From positions 95,952,001 to 96,016,000 of the forward strand of contig OX465598.1 of the NCBI GenBank assembly GCA_950022295.1: a stretch of DNA of 64,000 nucleotides, given 5' to 3'. Positions 35,566 to 48,100 of this stretch are shown piece after piece. Numbering within the stretch: position 1 is the stretch's first letter; every line of letters begins with the position of its first letter. A model generated the notes under the pieces. The model was not told the DNA's origin, did not search any database, and was given only the letters and a program-made list of their open reading frames with translations. Origin of the DNA: Bromus sterilis (taxonomy: Eukaryota > Streptophyta > Magnoliopsida > Poales > Poaceae). A program made the translations under genes and the position numbers.

Positions 35566-38500
35566 TGTAACACCCTCAGTTGCTTGTAACAATAACCATC
35601 CTTACTGTTGATCATCACTGTTGAGTTATCACTGTTGATTCCCTGACCCTGTTCAAACTTTGTGATGCTAATGATCAAAACCTTGATGTGGGTGATCAAC
35701 AACCCATGCACCATGTACTTGAGCCCTTGGAATAAAAACCCCAAAGTCAAAACCCTAAAACCCCTTTTGGTGGATAATAAAAACTTGGTGGAAATTAAAC
35801 CTTGCTCAAAAATCATGAAACCATTTTTGTAAATTGCCTAAAATCATTATAATCATGTTGGACCAACTTTGGTAATTTTTGGAGTTATGAAAAATCTCAA
35901 ACTATTATAACAGTAGCTTATAAGGTCCTTTTTAATCATAAAATATTTAAAAGAAATATCCACTGAGTTTTAAAATGTACCAAACCTTTTGTGTCACCTA
36001 CATGTGACATACACCTATTTTACAAACCACCAACACATTTAAATAAAATGCAAAAACATTTATTTTAACTGCAACAGTAAACAAAAGAAAAAAAACAAAA
36101 GGAGTAAAGAAATGCTAAAGCGTTATAATTCGCCCAGGGCAACTACACTCGGCCCAGCCCACTTGGACCAGCCCACCCCCCACGGCTTGTCTTCTTCCCC
36201 ACCCACTCCCTCACCTGCCCCGTACGGCGGCCGAGCGCGGCCACGCCGCTGCCAGGCCGGCCCCTCCTCCACCAGCTCCCTCCCGACGCCGATGCGATAA
36301 GGCCACCCCGGCCGACCCCCTGGACATCCTCCCCCTCCCTTTCCCCTCCTCCTCTTCTCGCACGCCTCGGGGAAAAACTCCCGAGCGCCGCCGTCGCCGT
36401 TGTCGTGGCCACCCGCGGCCACTCGTCGAATCCGCCTGCACCGCCGTGTCCATTTGGAGCGCCGTCGTCGTCTTCGTCGACTACACCAGCCAATCGAGCC
36501 CGGGGAGCACCACAGCCATCGCCCGCGTCTTCTTCCCCCGCTCCAGCCGCCGCAACCTCAACGTCAATTCCGTCCAGAGCAAGCCCGCATCGTTCCTGCT
36601 GCCACCTCCGTCGTGCTCCTGGTGAGCTCGCGCAGCTCCCCCAACTGTCTGTAGCTCCTCCCCGTGCTCGTAGACGAAAGCCCCAAATGCGCCAGTACGG
36701 GCCGCCGCCATTGATGCCCCTACCGAGCTCTCCGGGCCCCTCCAGCGTGCGCTTGGGCACCAACGTGCTCCTGGTAGATCCTTCGATCGATTTGGCACAT
36801 GGATTCGTTCGCAGTCGTCGCCGTTTGGGTTCTGCCATTGTAGCCCGAGCTCGGTTCCGCCACGGTCGACCTAGCCATCGCCTCAGTGCGTTCCCGCTCG
36901 TGAAACCAGCCCAGATCGACGCACGGTGAACTCTCAGTTCGAATGCACCAGGTCCCGAGAGCTCCCTTGCTCTGTGTCGCGAGGGCGGCGACCTCGCCGG
37001 CGTACTGTCTCCGGCGAGACGCCGGTGAAACTGCCCGGTGGGGCCGCCCTGTCAGTGGAGTGTTTAGCAGCTAATCCACCCCCCTACTGACCATGACAGG
37101 TGGGCCTGCCCCCTTAATCCCACGGTTAAAAAAATTAAACAGAGATATAAACCCCCCTTTAGTCACTGACCTGTGGGGCCCTAGCCTTTTAAATCAAACT
37201 AACAGTTTAATTATGCCCATGTGTCATTGACTACTGGGCCCTAGCTGTAAGTCTTTTTAAAATAAATAGAATTATAAAAACTAGTCACTGACATGTGGGC
37301 CCAGTGCCTATTTTGATTTATTAAAATGTTTTATAAATAAAAAGAGGCTGACATGTGGGTCCCACATGTCAGGCACTGTTTTGGATAATGTTACTAAAAT
37401 AATAAAAGAAATTATTAAAAGGATTTTAAAATGATTTAAATTGTTTAAAACTTTGAAATTCAATATCTTTTAAACCGTAATTCAGATCAAAAAAGTTTAT
37501 ACATGAAAATTGATCAAAAAAATATAACGAATACGAATACGCTATCCATATGTCTACCACCCCCCTCTAACTTACCGAACATCGACATTCCCCTCCGGTA
37601 CTGTCTGTCGGATAAATTGTGCGGTACTGCTAAAGTACCCGGATGAATTTATTTCATACACGAAAGTTGTCCGGAGTAGATTAACTAACCCGGATACACC
37701 ACCCACACATGTGTCGGATGTCCAGGACACCTCCGGCATGATATCTCCCCCTCCGGACACCCTGTCCGGTAATCACCCAGAGCTGACAGTTCATCCCTAG
37801 ATGAATTTCCGTTCCGAGCAACGTGCATTGCACTGCGTTAGAACACCGTTAACATTTCATCTGTCATGTCATGCATCTGTTTGTATATGCTTGCTATGTA
37901 TTTACTGTTTCTTCCCCCCTTAATCTCCGGTAGACCCCGCTGCTGCCGTCGACTACACCACCGCTGGGTACGACTACTTCGTCGACGACCCTACCACTAT
38001 CGTCGAGCTTCCAGGCAAGCAGAGCCATACTCTTCCCCAGATATCGCCTATCTTTCCGTACATTTCTTGCACTAGGCATTGTTACTGCTGCTGCTAAGTT
38101 ACAATCCTATTCAATTGCATAACCTGTCATTGTCGCCCCTTGATGTGCCTTCCTTTATCCTATGCTGCCTATTATTAATATGCATTATTCATGAGTGAGC
38201 CCTGCGCATTGTTAGCTAGGATTAGATAGAGGGTCGTGATCACTCAGGGGAGTGAACGCGGATACAAATATTATAACTACACAGGTACGGTACAATGCAG
38301 ACACCGCCTCAGGCCCCCTAGCTCGGCTCTGTCGAGCCACCATCAAGTGTGAGCTATCAAGGATTAATCCTTGTACTCCACTCATTGCTGACTCTGTATA
38401 GCCGCTCTAGGTACCTGAGCAACAGTTGTCCTTCAGGTAAGAAGTCGGGCGACCCAACGGTGCCCGCGAGAGGTATTGCGACGGGACGACAGGGAAGGCA

Positions 38501-39988
38501 CGACCAGTGTACCGGTGTGTTTGGCCCCTTATCGTTGGCCGCGAGAGTTACCAAACCACGAAAGTCGAGCTCCTCCAGGAGCACACGCGAGAAAAGGTAA
38601 GGAGACGGTTCACCTTGTTGGTAACCGCAGTGACTTGTTGGGACGACGGGGCAGGCACCGATGTACTGGTGGTCCTGGCTGCTGTCGTTGTCCGCGGGTC
38701 AGTTAAGTCGAGGCAACGATAACGGTTGTCACGCAGGTTAATAAAAATGCTAAATGGTTCAGTGAATGTCTTGAGTTGGCTATATGCCATGTACGCACTA
38801 CCTACCCGTGGGAATTACGAGTTATGGGCTCCTCTGCTTCGTAGTGTCGTCCGAGGACTCTTCAGACGTCAGCAGTACTGCGGGCTGATTGCCGGGAAGT
38901 GGTGTTGTCTTATTTGCTCGCGCGGTGGTGTCTTATTTGGATTTGCTTTAACTTCACCGGCCAGTCACGCACCGTGCAGGAGTACGTTCGGGTTGGGGTC
39001 CAAGGCCCGGCGTACTTAGGATTTAGACCGGCGGATGGCCTCTCTGTTGAGTTTGAAAGATGGGCTATGAAGTGTTGGATAGCCTCGGTGGAGCGTTCCC
39101 TAACAAGGTGCCCGCCACCCTGGAGATCCGTGCGTGTAGTGTAACACAAGTGCACCCCTGCAGGGAAGATTGATCTATTCGAATAGCCGTGTCCACGGTA
39201 ACAGGACGCTTTATGCTGAAGCTGGATCTTACCACTAGAAACTATTATTATTAAACTGTATGGTGCCGGGTTTTCTTCCTCGCGGGGATGTCGAGGAGGT
39301 GAACTCGGAGGCATTGTTAATTATTACAACTTATTATTATACAATGCTGCAGCAACTTCTGCTGCATTGTTACTTTATTCTTTATATAAACTGTTGGCTA
39401 ATTCTTACCTCATGCTGCAAGACATCGTCGGAAGATGCTAGTCTTCGATAGGCCTAGCTTCTTACCCTTGATCTGGATTTTTGTCTTTCAGTCCACTTTA
39501 TACAGCCTCTTAATTCCGTTGATACAATGCATAATGCTTAGTAGAGGACGTAAGACTCGCGGGTATGCTAGATACTCACCTTTGCTTTATTTCCCCTTTT
39601 TCGCTTTGCCTGATCGGCCGCTGCAGCCGACGTTGGAGCCCAGGAGCAGGAGTACCCCGGAGGCGACTACTACGACGTCGAGTTCCCCGTTGACCATGAG
39701 TAGTTCGGTGGATCCCAGGCAGGAGGCCTCGCCTTTTCGATCTGTATCTCTGATGTGATTTGTGCTAGCCTTCTTAAGGCAAAACTTAACTAACTATGTC
39801 TGTACTCAGATATTATGGCTTGTATGACTTATGTATTCGGATCCTCGTGATCCCTGGTATTGTAATATATTTGTTTATCCTTTTGTGTTTAGTGTTGTGC
39901 TGTGATATTCTCATCGTGATACCCTAATCTCAGCCGTGTACCCTGCGTGTATGATTACTGTACACGGATTGATTTTGGGGGCGTCAGA
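35566..39988 (+). repeat. 5' LTR of the chromovirus (4423 bp)
   Basis: It starts TGTAACACCCTC and ends GGGGCGTCAGA, where the final CA has become GA. It holds about 135 bp (roughly 38295-38433) that the 3' LTR lacks. The GC-rich open frames at 36123-36929, on both strands, are composition effects. Confidence 0.93.
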
Positions 39989-39991
39989 AGT

Positions 39992-40003
39992 TGGTATCAG
40001 AGC
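39992..40003 (+). other. Primer-binding site (initiator tRNA-Met type)
   Basis: TGGTATCAGAGC lies three bases after the 5' LTR and is the exact complement of the 3' end of plant initiator tRNA-Met. Confidence 0.9.
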
Positions 40004-40641
40004 CGACTGCCTGTAGGAAGCCACTCCACCACTACTTGGTCGAAGTTGAGTCTAGACTTTGAAAAACTATTTTGCTAACTTAATATTTGGCTTACGGGCC
40101 CACATCGATGTCACTACGTGTGATATCTATGGTATTAGGATCCTTTTCTCCTTACCTATGCTCTGGGACTCTGCTCTCTTATCCTTGTTGGTAAGTTTTA
40201 CAAACTCTGACATTAGGATCACGTTCTCTTGATTCCACCCGGCGTTTTGGTGCTTTCCCCATTGATTGAGTCGTGTTGCAGGAGTTCTACCCCAGGTCCC
40301 GGACCGCGGATCCCATTCTCATTCTGGGCAGGCCGCGCGTCCTCTGGCATTAACTCCTGTGGCCAACAGTTTTCTTGCGGCGTGATTGACATAGTGGAAT
40401 CTATGTCGCGTCGTGCAATCCTAACCGCGGTCTGCGCGCCGCCTAGTGAGTCCATTTTCCTTAATTTCTACGACGTTACGCTGCCCGATTTTCGATTGAC
40501 TCTCTGTGTGAATGTGTATGTCTTATATGACTACTCCGATATATATCCGCGCCTCCTTTTCGTTGTCGTTTTACTTCAGGCTTGATTCCGGTATCTCGTT
40601 AAATTTTCATCGCTGAAATACCCCTGTTAAATTCTAGCAGG

Positions 40642-41028
40642 ATGGCTGGTCGTGGTGGTCGTGGTCGTGGTCATGGTGCCAACGACTCACCTCCGCCGCC
40701 GGATTACATGGCCGCGATGATGCAGCAGTTCGAGATGAACCGTCAGTTCATGCAGAATATCATGGCTCAGTTGCCCCAGCCGAATCAGAATGGGCACCAC
40801 CATCAGCATGCCACCGTGACTCTGCACGACTTCACCCGCCTCAACCCCACTATGTTCCGCAACACTGTTCAGCCGTTGGATGCTGATGACTGGCTTCGCG
40901 ACATCACTCACGAGCTGGAGTCTGCTAATGTCGATCCAGCCGACTATGGGAACTTTGCGTCTTATCACCTGAAAGGTGCCGCTGCTCAGTGGTGGAGCAC
41001 CCACAAGCGTTCACTGCCAGTTGGATAA
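40642..41028 (+). pseudogene. gag N-terminal segment, ended by a premature TAA
   Basis: The 128 codons begin with a glycine/arginine-rich stretch (MAGRGGRGRGHG), then a retrotransposon gag domain containing DWLRDITHELE and AAQWWSTHK. The stop lies inside the gag domain, since the same frame continues with gag sequence after it. Confidence 0.85.
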
Positions 41029-41088
41029 GTCATCACTTGGGATGAATTTCAGTATGCCTTTCGCGCCCGCTACATTCCTCAGGGGATC

Positions 41089-43086
41089 ATGGATCGTAAG
41101 GCGGAAGAATTCCGCAACCTCACTCAGGGCGACATGACTGTTGAAGCCTATCAGCGCGAGTTCCTCAACCTCTCTCGCTATGCGGAAGAAGAGATCACCA
41201 CTGATGCTCGCAGGCAGCAGAAGTTCCGTCGTGGCCTCAACCCAGACCTCAAGCTCGCTCTTGCCGTTCATGATTTCGCCAACTTCGCCACCATGGTCAA
41301 CAAGGCTATCACCGTCGAGATTGCCCAGATGGAGCACAAGAACTCTCTGAAGCGTTATCGTGACGTTGGCTCATCTTCGGGCGCAACGCAGAAGCGTCGT
41401 ATCTGGCTACCTACCAGTGTGACCCATTCACCTGTCCCTGCTCCAAGGCCGTCTTATGCTGCACCTCGTCTGCCTCCGCCACCGCAGATGCCAAGAGCTC
41501 TGCCTGCACCACCCAATGCTACACCCCTTCGTCCTCAGGATGTACTATGCTTCACGTGCCGCCAACCTGGGCATTTTTCCAGAGAGTGCCCCCAGAAACA
41601 GAAGCAACTGGTAGTTCACCCCGCTGGTCGTGGAAATGGTCGTGGAAACAACAGGACACCCAACTATAATACTGGGTCTGCTGCTCATGCTCGTGGTCAT
41701 GCTAACAACATCAATGTTGAAGAAGCTCAGCAACAACCCTCTACCGTAATGGGTACCCTTCTCGTTAATTCCGTACCTGCTACTGTTTTATTTGATACAG
41801 GAGCATCACATTCTTTCTTGTCGGAAGCATTTGCATTGTCGCATAACTTTACGCTAGAAACGATGAACCCACCGATGGTTGTCCGCACCCCGATAGGCCA
41901 TTCCCACACCTCCAAGATCGTACCCGGAACCATTGTTGAAATTGAAGGGATTGAATTCCTTGCTTTCCCCATCGTTCTGAAGTCTTCCACCATAGACCTC
42001 ATTCTGGGAATGGACTGGTTGAAATTTCACGATGCCGCACTTTATTGTGGCACCAAGTCTGTCCAACTTTTTCACCCCTCCGGCGAGATTGTTAACCACA
42101 CCACCCGAGTTACCCGTAATGCTGAAACACAGATATTTATGATGAATGCTTTGAATGCCGCCCCCCTCGAAGGCATCGAGAACGTTCCAGTCGTTCGTGA
42201 TTTTCCCGACGTCTTCCCAGAAGAACTGCCGGGAATACCCCCGATCAGAGAAGTCGAATTTGTCATCGACTTGAACCCCGACACCACCCCTATTGCCAAG
42301 CGTCCTTACAAGATGCCGCCACATGAACTCCTTGAACTTAAGGAGGAAATCGACAAGGCACTTCAGAAAGGATTCATTCGCCCCAGTTCCTCAGCTTGGG
42401 GAGCACCTTCGCTCTTTGTCAAGAAGAGCGATGGGACAAACCGACTGGTCCAAGATTATCGACCCATTAACCAAGCCACCATCCAGAACAAATACCCACT
42501 TCCCCGGATCAACGATCTGTATGATCAACTTGCCGGATCCAAGGTGTTTTCTAAACTCGACTTGAGGTTGGGTTATCACCAAATCCGAGTCCGTGATGAG
42601 GACATTCCGAAGACTGCCTTCATTACTCGCTATGGTTCATACGAGTACACTATCATGTCCTTTGGCTTAACCAATGCTCCAGCCACCTTCTCCAGATTGA
42701 TGAATTATATTTTCATGGAGTACCTCGACCAGTTCGTCGTGGTTTATCTGGATGATATATTGATATATTCCAAGAATGAAGAAGAACATGCAGAACATCT
42801 TCGTCTTATACTGGAGAAGCTTCGAGAACACAAACTCTACGCAAAGTATTCTAAGTGTGAGTTCTGGCTTCCCGAAGTAACCTACCTTGGACATGTGATT
42901 TCCAAGGATGGCATTGCCGTCACCCCAGAACGTATCCAGGCTATTCTTGACTGGACTCCTCCCAAGACCGTCAAGCAAGTCCGCAGTTTCCTCGGGCTCG
43001 CTAGCTATTGCCGCCGTTTCGTCGAGAATTTCTCCAAGATTGCCAGGCCTCTGACTAATCTGCTTCACAAAGGCGTCAAGTTTTAG
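41089..43086 (+). pseudogene. gag C-terminus, protease and reverse transcriptase segment
   Basis: This in-frame continuation contains the rest of gag, the zinc knuckle [14 protein letters not shown], the protease core [10 protein letters not shown], and RT with [33 protein letters not shown] and [12 protein letters not shown]. It stops at TAG just before the RNase H domain. The ATG at 41089 is only the first methionine after the upstream stop, not a true start. Confidence 0.9.
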
Positions 43087-43146
43087 TGGACAGATAAATG
43101 TCAAGAAAGTTTCCAAGCGCTCAAGGACAAGCTAACTTCTCCCCCG

Positions 43147-45096
43147 GTGCTCGCTCCCCCTGATACTCAGAAGGACTTCGTGATATATTGCGACGCGTCT
43201 CGTCAAGGATTAGGCTGTGTCCTAATGCAAGAGCGCAAAGTGATTGCTTATGGCTCTCGTCAGTTGCTTGCTCACGAATACAAGTATCCAACACATGATC
43301 TCGAATTGGCAGCAGTAATTTATGCCTTGAAGCTGTGGCGACATTGCCTCGTCGGTAATCGTTGCGAGGTCTACACCAACCACCAAAGTCTGAAGTACCT
43401 GTTTACTCAGCCAGACCTGAATCTTCGTCAACAACGATGGCTCGAGACAATAGCCGACTTCAACATGGATATTTCGTATACCCTGGGCAAGGCTAACGTG
43501 ATGGCCGATGCCTTGAGCCGCAAAGCTTACTGTTCTAAACTTGAGGTTCAAGTGCAGCAACCACTTCTGTATGAAGAGTTTCGCAAGTTGAACCTCGAGA
43601 TTGTTCCTCAAGGTTACGTCAATAACCTGGTTCTCGAGTCAAAACTCGACGCCCTCATCAAGAGTAGACAATCTCTGCCCCCTGACATTGTGAAGATCAA
43701 GCAGGACATCGCAGAAGGAAAGCCCTCCTCTTTTACCATTGATGCCAATGATGGTGATACTGTGTACTTCAAGGGCCGCTTAGTAGTTCCTGTGAGGCCG
43801 ACCATCATTAACTGTGGTCCGGATATCATGGAAGAAGCCCATAATTCTCCCTTGTCAATCCACCCTGGCAGTACTAAGATGTATAAAGACCTTCGTCAGC
43901 GGTACTGGTGGCCTTACATGAAGCAAGACATCGCCCGCTATGTTTCTCACTGTGACGTTTGCAGTCGCGTCAAAGCCGGACATCAGAAACCTGCTGGTTG
44001 GTTGCAACCACTCCCTCCTCCTGATTGGAAGTGGGACAAAGTCGAGATGGACTTCGTCACCGGTTTTCCTAAGTCACAGAAAGGTAACGATGCCATCTTT
44101 GTCGTCATCGACCGATTCTCCAAGATTGCTCACTTCCTGCCGGTCAAGGAGACGATCACTGCTAGTCAGTTAGCACACTTGTACATCTCTCGGATTGTGT
44201 CACTCCACGGTATTCCGCCGGAGATCAGTTCAGACCGTGGCAGCCTTTTCACCTCACGATACTGGAATAGTTTCATGGAAGCCCTCGGGACTCGTTTGTC
44301 TCTCAGCACCGCTTATCACCCCCAGTCGCAAGGCCAAGTTGAACGAGTCAATCAAGTGCTGGAAGACATGCTTCGCGCTTGTGTCCTTTCATTCGGCATG
44401 AAATGGGAGGAATCTCTCCCGTACGCGGAACTCTCGTACAACAATAGCTATCAGGCTAGCTTGAAGATGGCTCCCTTCGAAGTTCTATACGGACGTAAAT
44501 GTCGAACCCCCCTGAATTGGTCAGGAACTGGGGAACGACCCTACTTCGGACCGGGTCTTGTCCAACAAGCTGAAGATCAGGTTTGCATTGTGCAAGAAAA
44601 TCTCAAGGCCGCACAGTCTCGTCAGAAGAGAAACTATGACCGCAAACACCGGGAAATGGAGTATCAACCTGGTGAATACGCTTACCTCCGTGTCACTCCC
44701 ATGAGGGGCACTCATCGCTTCGGTATCAAGGGCAAGTTGGCTCCTCGCTACATTGGCCCGTTCCGTATCCTTTCCAGGAGTGGACCCGTGGCATACCGGT
44801 TGGGATTGCCGCCGAACCTCTCCCAAGTCCACGATGTCTTCCACGTGTCGCAACTCCGTCGCTGCTTCAAGGACCCTATCCGCGAAGTGGAGCATGATAT
44901 GATCGAGCTGCAACAAGACTTGACTTATCGAGAACATCCGAGCCGCATTCTCGATCAGTCTGAACGTCGAACCCGCAACAAGACCGTCAAGTTCCTCAAG
45001 GTTCAGTGGTCGAATCATTCTGAAGATGAAGCCACTTGGGAACGCGAAGATCGTCTTCGCGATGAATACCCCGATCTTTTCCTCGCTACAACTTAA
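43147..45096 (+). pseudogene. RNase H, integrase and chromodomain segment
   Basis: The frame continues with RNase H (DFVIYCDASRQGLGCVL, then DLELAAVIYALK), the integrase zinc region (H...H...CDVC near 43850-43970), and the catalytic core with D in EMDFVTGF, D in SSDRGSLF and E in GQVERVNQ. The end (about 44930-45090) has the KFLKVQWSNH and ATWERED blocks of a chromodomain, which in this group guides insertion into chromatin. Confidence 0.9.
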
Positions 45097-45120
45097 ATTC
45101 TCAGGACGAGAATTCTTGTA

Positions 45121-45130
45121 GTGGGGGAGA
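45121..45130 (+). other. Polypurine tract
   Basis: GTGGGGGAGA ends two bases before the 3' LTR and would prime plus-strand DNA synthesis. Confidence 0.85.
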
Positions 45131-45132
45131 TT

Positions 45133-48100
45133 TGTAACACCCTCAGTTGCTTGTAACAGTAACCATCCTTACTGTTGATCATCACTGTTGAGTTATCACT
45201 GTTGATTCCCTGACCCTGTTCAAACTTTGTGATGCTAATGATCAAAACCTTGATGTGGGTGATCAACAACCCATGCACCATGTACTTGAGCCCTTGGAAT
45301 AAAAACCCCAAAGTCAAAACCCTAAAACCCCTTTTGGTGGATAATAAAAACTTGGTGGAAATTAAACCTTGCTCAAAAATCATGAAACCATTTTTTTAAA
45401 TTGCCTAAAATCATTATAATCATGTTGGACCAACTTTGGTAATTTTTGGAGTTATGAAAAATCTCAAACTGTTATAACAGTAGCTTATAAGGTCCTTTTT
45501 AATCATAAAATATTTAAAAGAAATATCCACTGAGTTTTAAAATGTACCAAACATTTTGTGTCACCTACATGTGACATACACCTATTTTACAAACCACCAA
45601 CACATTTAAATAAAATGCAGAAGCATTTATTTTAACTGCAACAGTAAACAAAAGAAAAAAAACAAAAGGTGTAAAGAAATGCTAAAGTGTTATAATTCGC
45701 CCAGGGCAACTGCACTCGGCCCAGCCCACTTGGACCAGCCCACCCCCCCCCACACGGCTTGTCTTCTTCCCCACCCACTCCCTCACCTGCCCCGTACGGC
45801 GGCCGAGTGCGGCCACGCCGCTGCCAGGCCGGCCCCGCCTCCACCTGCTCCCTCCCGACGCCGACGCGATAAGGCCACCCCGGCCGACCCCCTGGACATC
45901 CTCCCCCTCCCTTTCCCCTCCTCCTCTTCTCGCACGCCTCGGGGAAAAACTCCCGAGCGCCGCCGTCGCCGGTGTCGTGGCCACCCGCGGCCACTCGTCG
46001 AATCCGCCTTCACCGCCGTGTCCATTTGGAGCGCCGTCGTCGTCTTCGTCGACTACACCAGCCAATCGAGCCCGGGGAGCACCACAGCTGTTGCCCGCGT
46101 CTTCTTCCCCCACTCCGGCCGCCGCAACCTCAACGTCAATTCCGTCCACAGCAAGCCCGCATCGAGCCTGCTTCCACCTCCGTCGTGCTCCTGGTGAGCT
46201 CGCGCAGCTCCCCCAACTGTCTGTAGCTCCTCCTCGTGCTCGTAGACGAAAGCCCCAAATGCGCCAGTACGGGCCGCCGCCATTGATTCCCCTACCGAGC
46301 TCTCCGGGCCCCTCCAGCGTGCGCTTGGGCACCAACGTGCTCTTGGTAGATCCTTCGATCGATTTGGCACATGGATTCGTTCACAATCGTCGCCGTTTGG
46401 GTTCTGCCATTGTAGCCCGAGCTCGGTTCCACCATGGTCGACCTAGCCATCGCCTCAGTGCGTTCCCGCTCGTGAAACCAGCCCAGATCGACGCACGGTG
46501 AACTCCCAGTTCGAATGCACCAGGTCCCGAGAGCTCCCGTGCTCTGTGTCGCGAGGGCGGCGACCTCGCCGGTGTACTATCTCCGGTGAGACGCCGGTGA
46601 CACTGCCCGGTGGGGCCGCCCTGTCAGTGGAGTGTTTAGCAGCTAATCCACCCCCCTACTGACCATGACAGGTGGGCCTGCCCCCTTAATCCCACGGTTA
46701 AAAAAATTAAACAGAGATATAAACCCCCCTTTAGTCACTGACCTGTGGGCCCCTAGCCTTTTAAATCAAACTAACAGTTTAGTTATGCCCATGTGTCACT
46801 GACTACTGGGCCCCAGCTGTAAGTCTTTTTAAAATAAATAGAATTATAAAAACTAGTCACTGACATGTGGGCCCAGTGCCTATTTTGATTTATTAAAATG
46901 TTTTATAAATAAACAGAGGCTGACATGTGGGTCCCACATGTCAGGCACTGTTTTGGATAATGTTTTGGATAATGTTACTAAAATAATAAAAGAAATTATT
47001 AAAAGGATTTTTTAAATGATTTAAATTGTTTAAAACTTTGAAATTCAATATCTTTTAAACCGTAATTCAGATCAAAAAAGTTTATACATGAAAATTGATC
47101 AGAAAAATATAACGGATACGAATACGCTATCCATATGTCTACCACCCCCCTCTAACTTACCGAACATCGACATTCCCCTCCGGTACCGTCTGTCGGATAA
47201 ATTGTCCGGTACTGCTAAAATACCCGGATGAATTTATTTCGAACACGATGGTTGTCCGGAGTAGATTAGCTAACCCGGATACACCACCCACACATGTGTC
47301 GGATGTCCAGGACACCTCCGGCATGATATCTCCCCCTCCGGACACCCTGTCCGGTAATCACCCGGAGCTGACAGTTCATCCCCAGATGAATTTCCGTTCC
47401 GAGCAACGTGCATTGCACTGCGTTAGAACACCGTTAACATTTCATCTGTCATGTCATGCATCTGTTTGTATATTCTTTTTGTGTATTTACTGTTTCTTCC
47501 CCCCTTAATCTCCGGTAGACCCCGCTGTTGCCGTCGACTACACCGTTGCTGGGTACAACTACTTCGTCGACGACCCTACCACTACCGTCGAGCTTCCAGG
47601 CAAGCAGAGCCATTCTCTTCCCTAGATATCGCCTATCTTTCCATACATTTCTTGCACTAGGTATTGTTACTGCTGCTGCTACGTTACAATCCTATTCAAT
47701 TGCATAACCTGTCATTGTCGCCCCTTGATGTGCCTTCCTTTATCCTATGCTGCCTATTATTAATATGCATATTCATGAGTGAGCCCTGCGCATTGTTAGC
47801 TAGGATTAGATAGAGGGCCGTGATCACTCAGGGGAGTGAACGCGGATACAAATATTATAACTTCACAGGTACGGTACAGGGGGGTAAGAAGTCGGGCGAC
47901 CCAACGATGCCCGCGAGAGGTATTGCGACGGGACGACAGGGAGGGCACGACCAGTGTATCGGTGTGCTTGGCCCCTGATCGTTGGCCGCGAGAGTTACCA
48001 AACCACGAAAGTCAAGCTCCTCCAGGAGCACACGCGAGACAAGGTAAGGAGACGGTTCACCTTGTTGGTAACCGCAGTGACTTGGTGGGACGACGGGGTA

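Larger units (their letters stand above)
40642..45096 (+). pseudogene. gag-pol: Chromovirus gag-pol, single frame with two in-frame stops
   Basis: The ATG at 40642 opens a 1485-codon frame ending at TAA 45094-45096. It is broken only by TAA at 41026-41028 (in gag) and TAG at 43084-43086 (between RT and RNase H); no frameshift is seen. In order it carries gag, a CX2CX4HX4C zinc knuckle (about 41549-41590), an aspartic protease DTG site (41794-41802), RT with YLDD (about 42744-42755), RNase H, integrase with HHCC and DDE motifs, and a C-terminal chromodomain. Reverse transcription and integration are family knowledge. As it stands the copy cannot make a full polyprotein without stop read-through. 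Either stop could come from a C-to-T change in a glutamine codon, as is common in methylated elements, but that is inference. Confidence 0.93.

Noticed and set aside
36123..36929. Open frames of 170-230 codons on both strands, repeated at 45682-46501
   Set aside because: They lie in the two LTRs of the chromovirus and recur only because the LTRs are duplicates. No domain is present.
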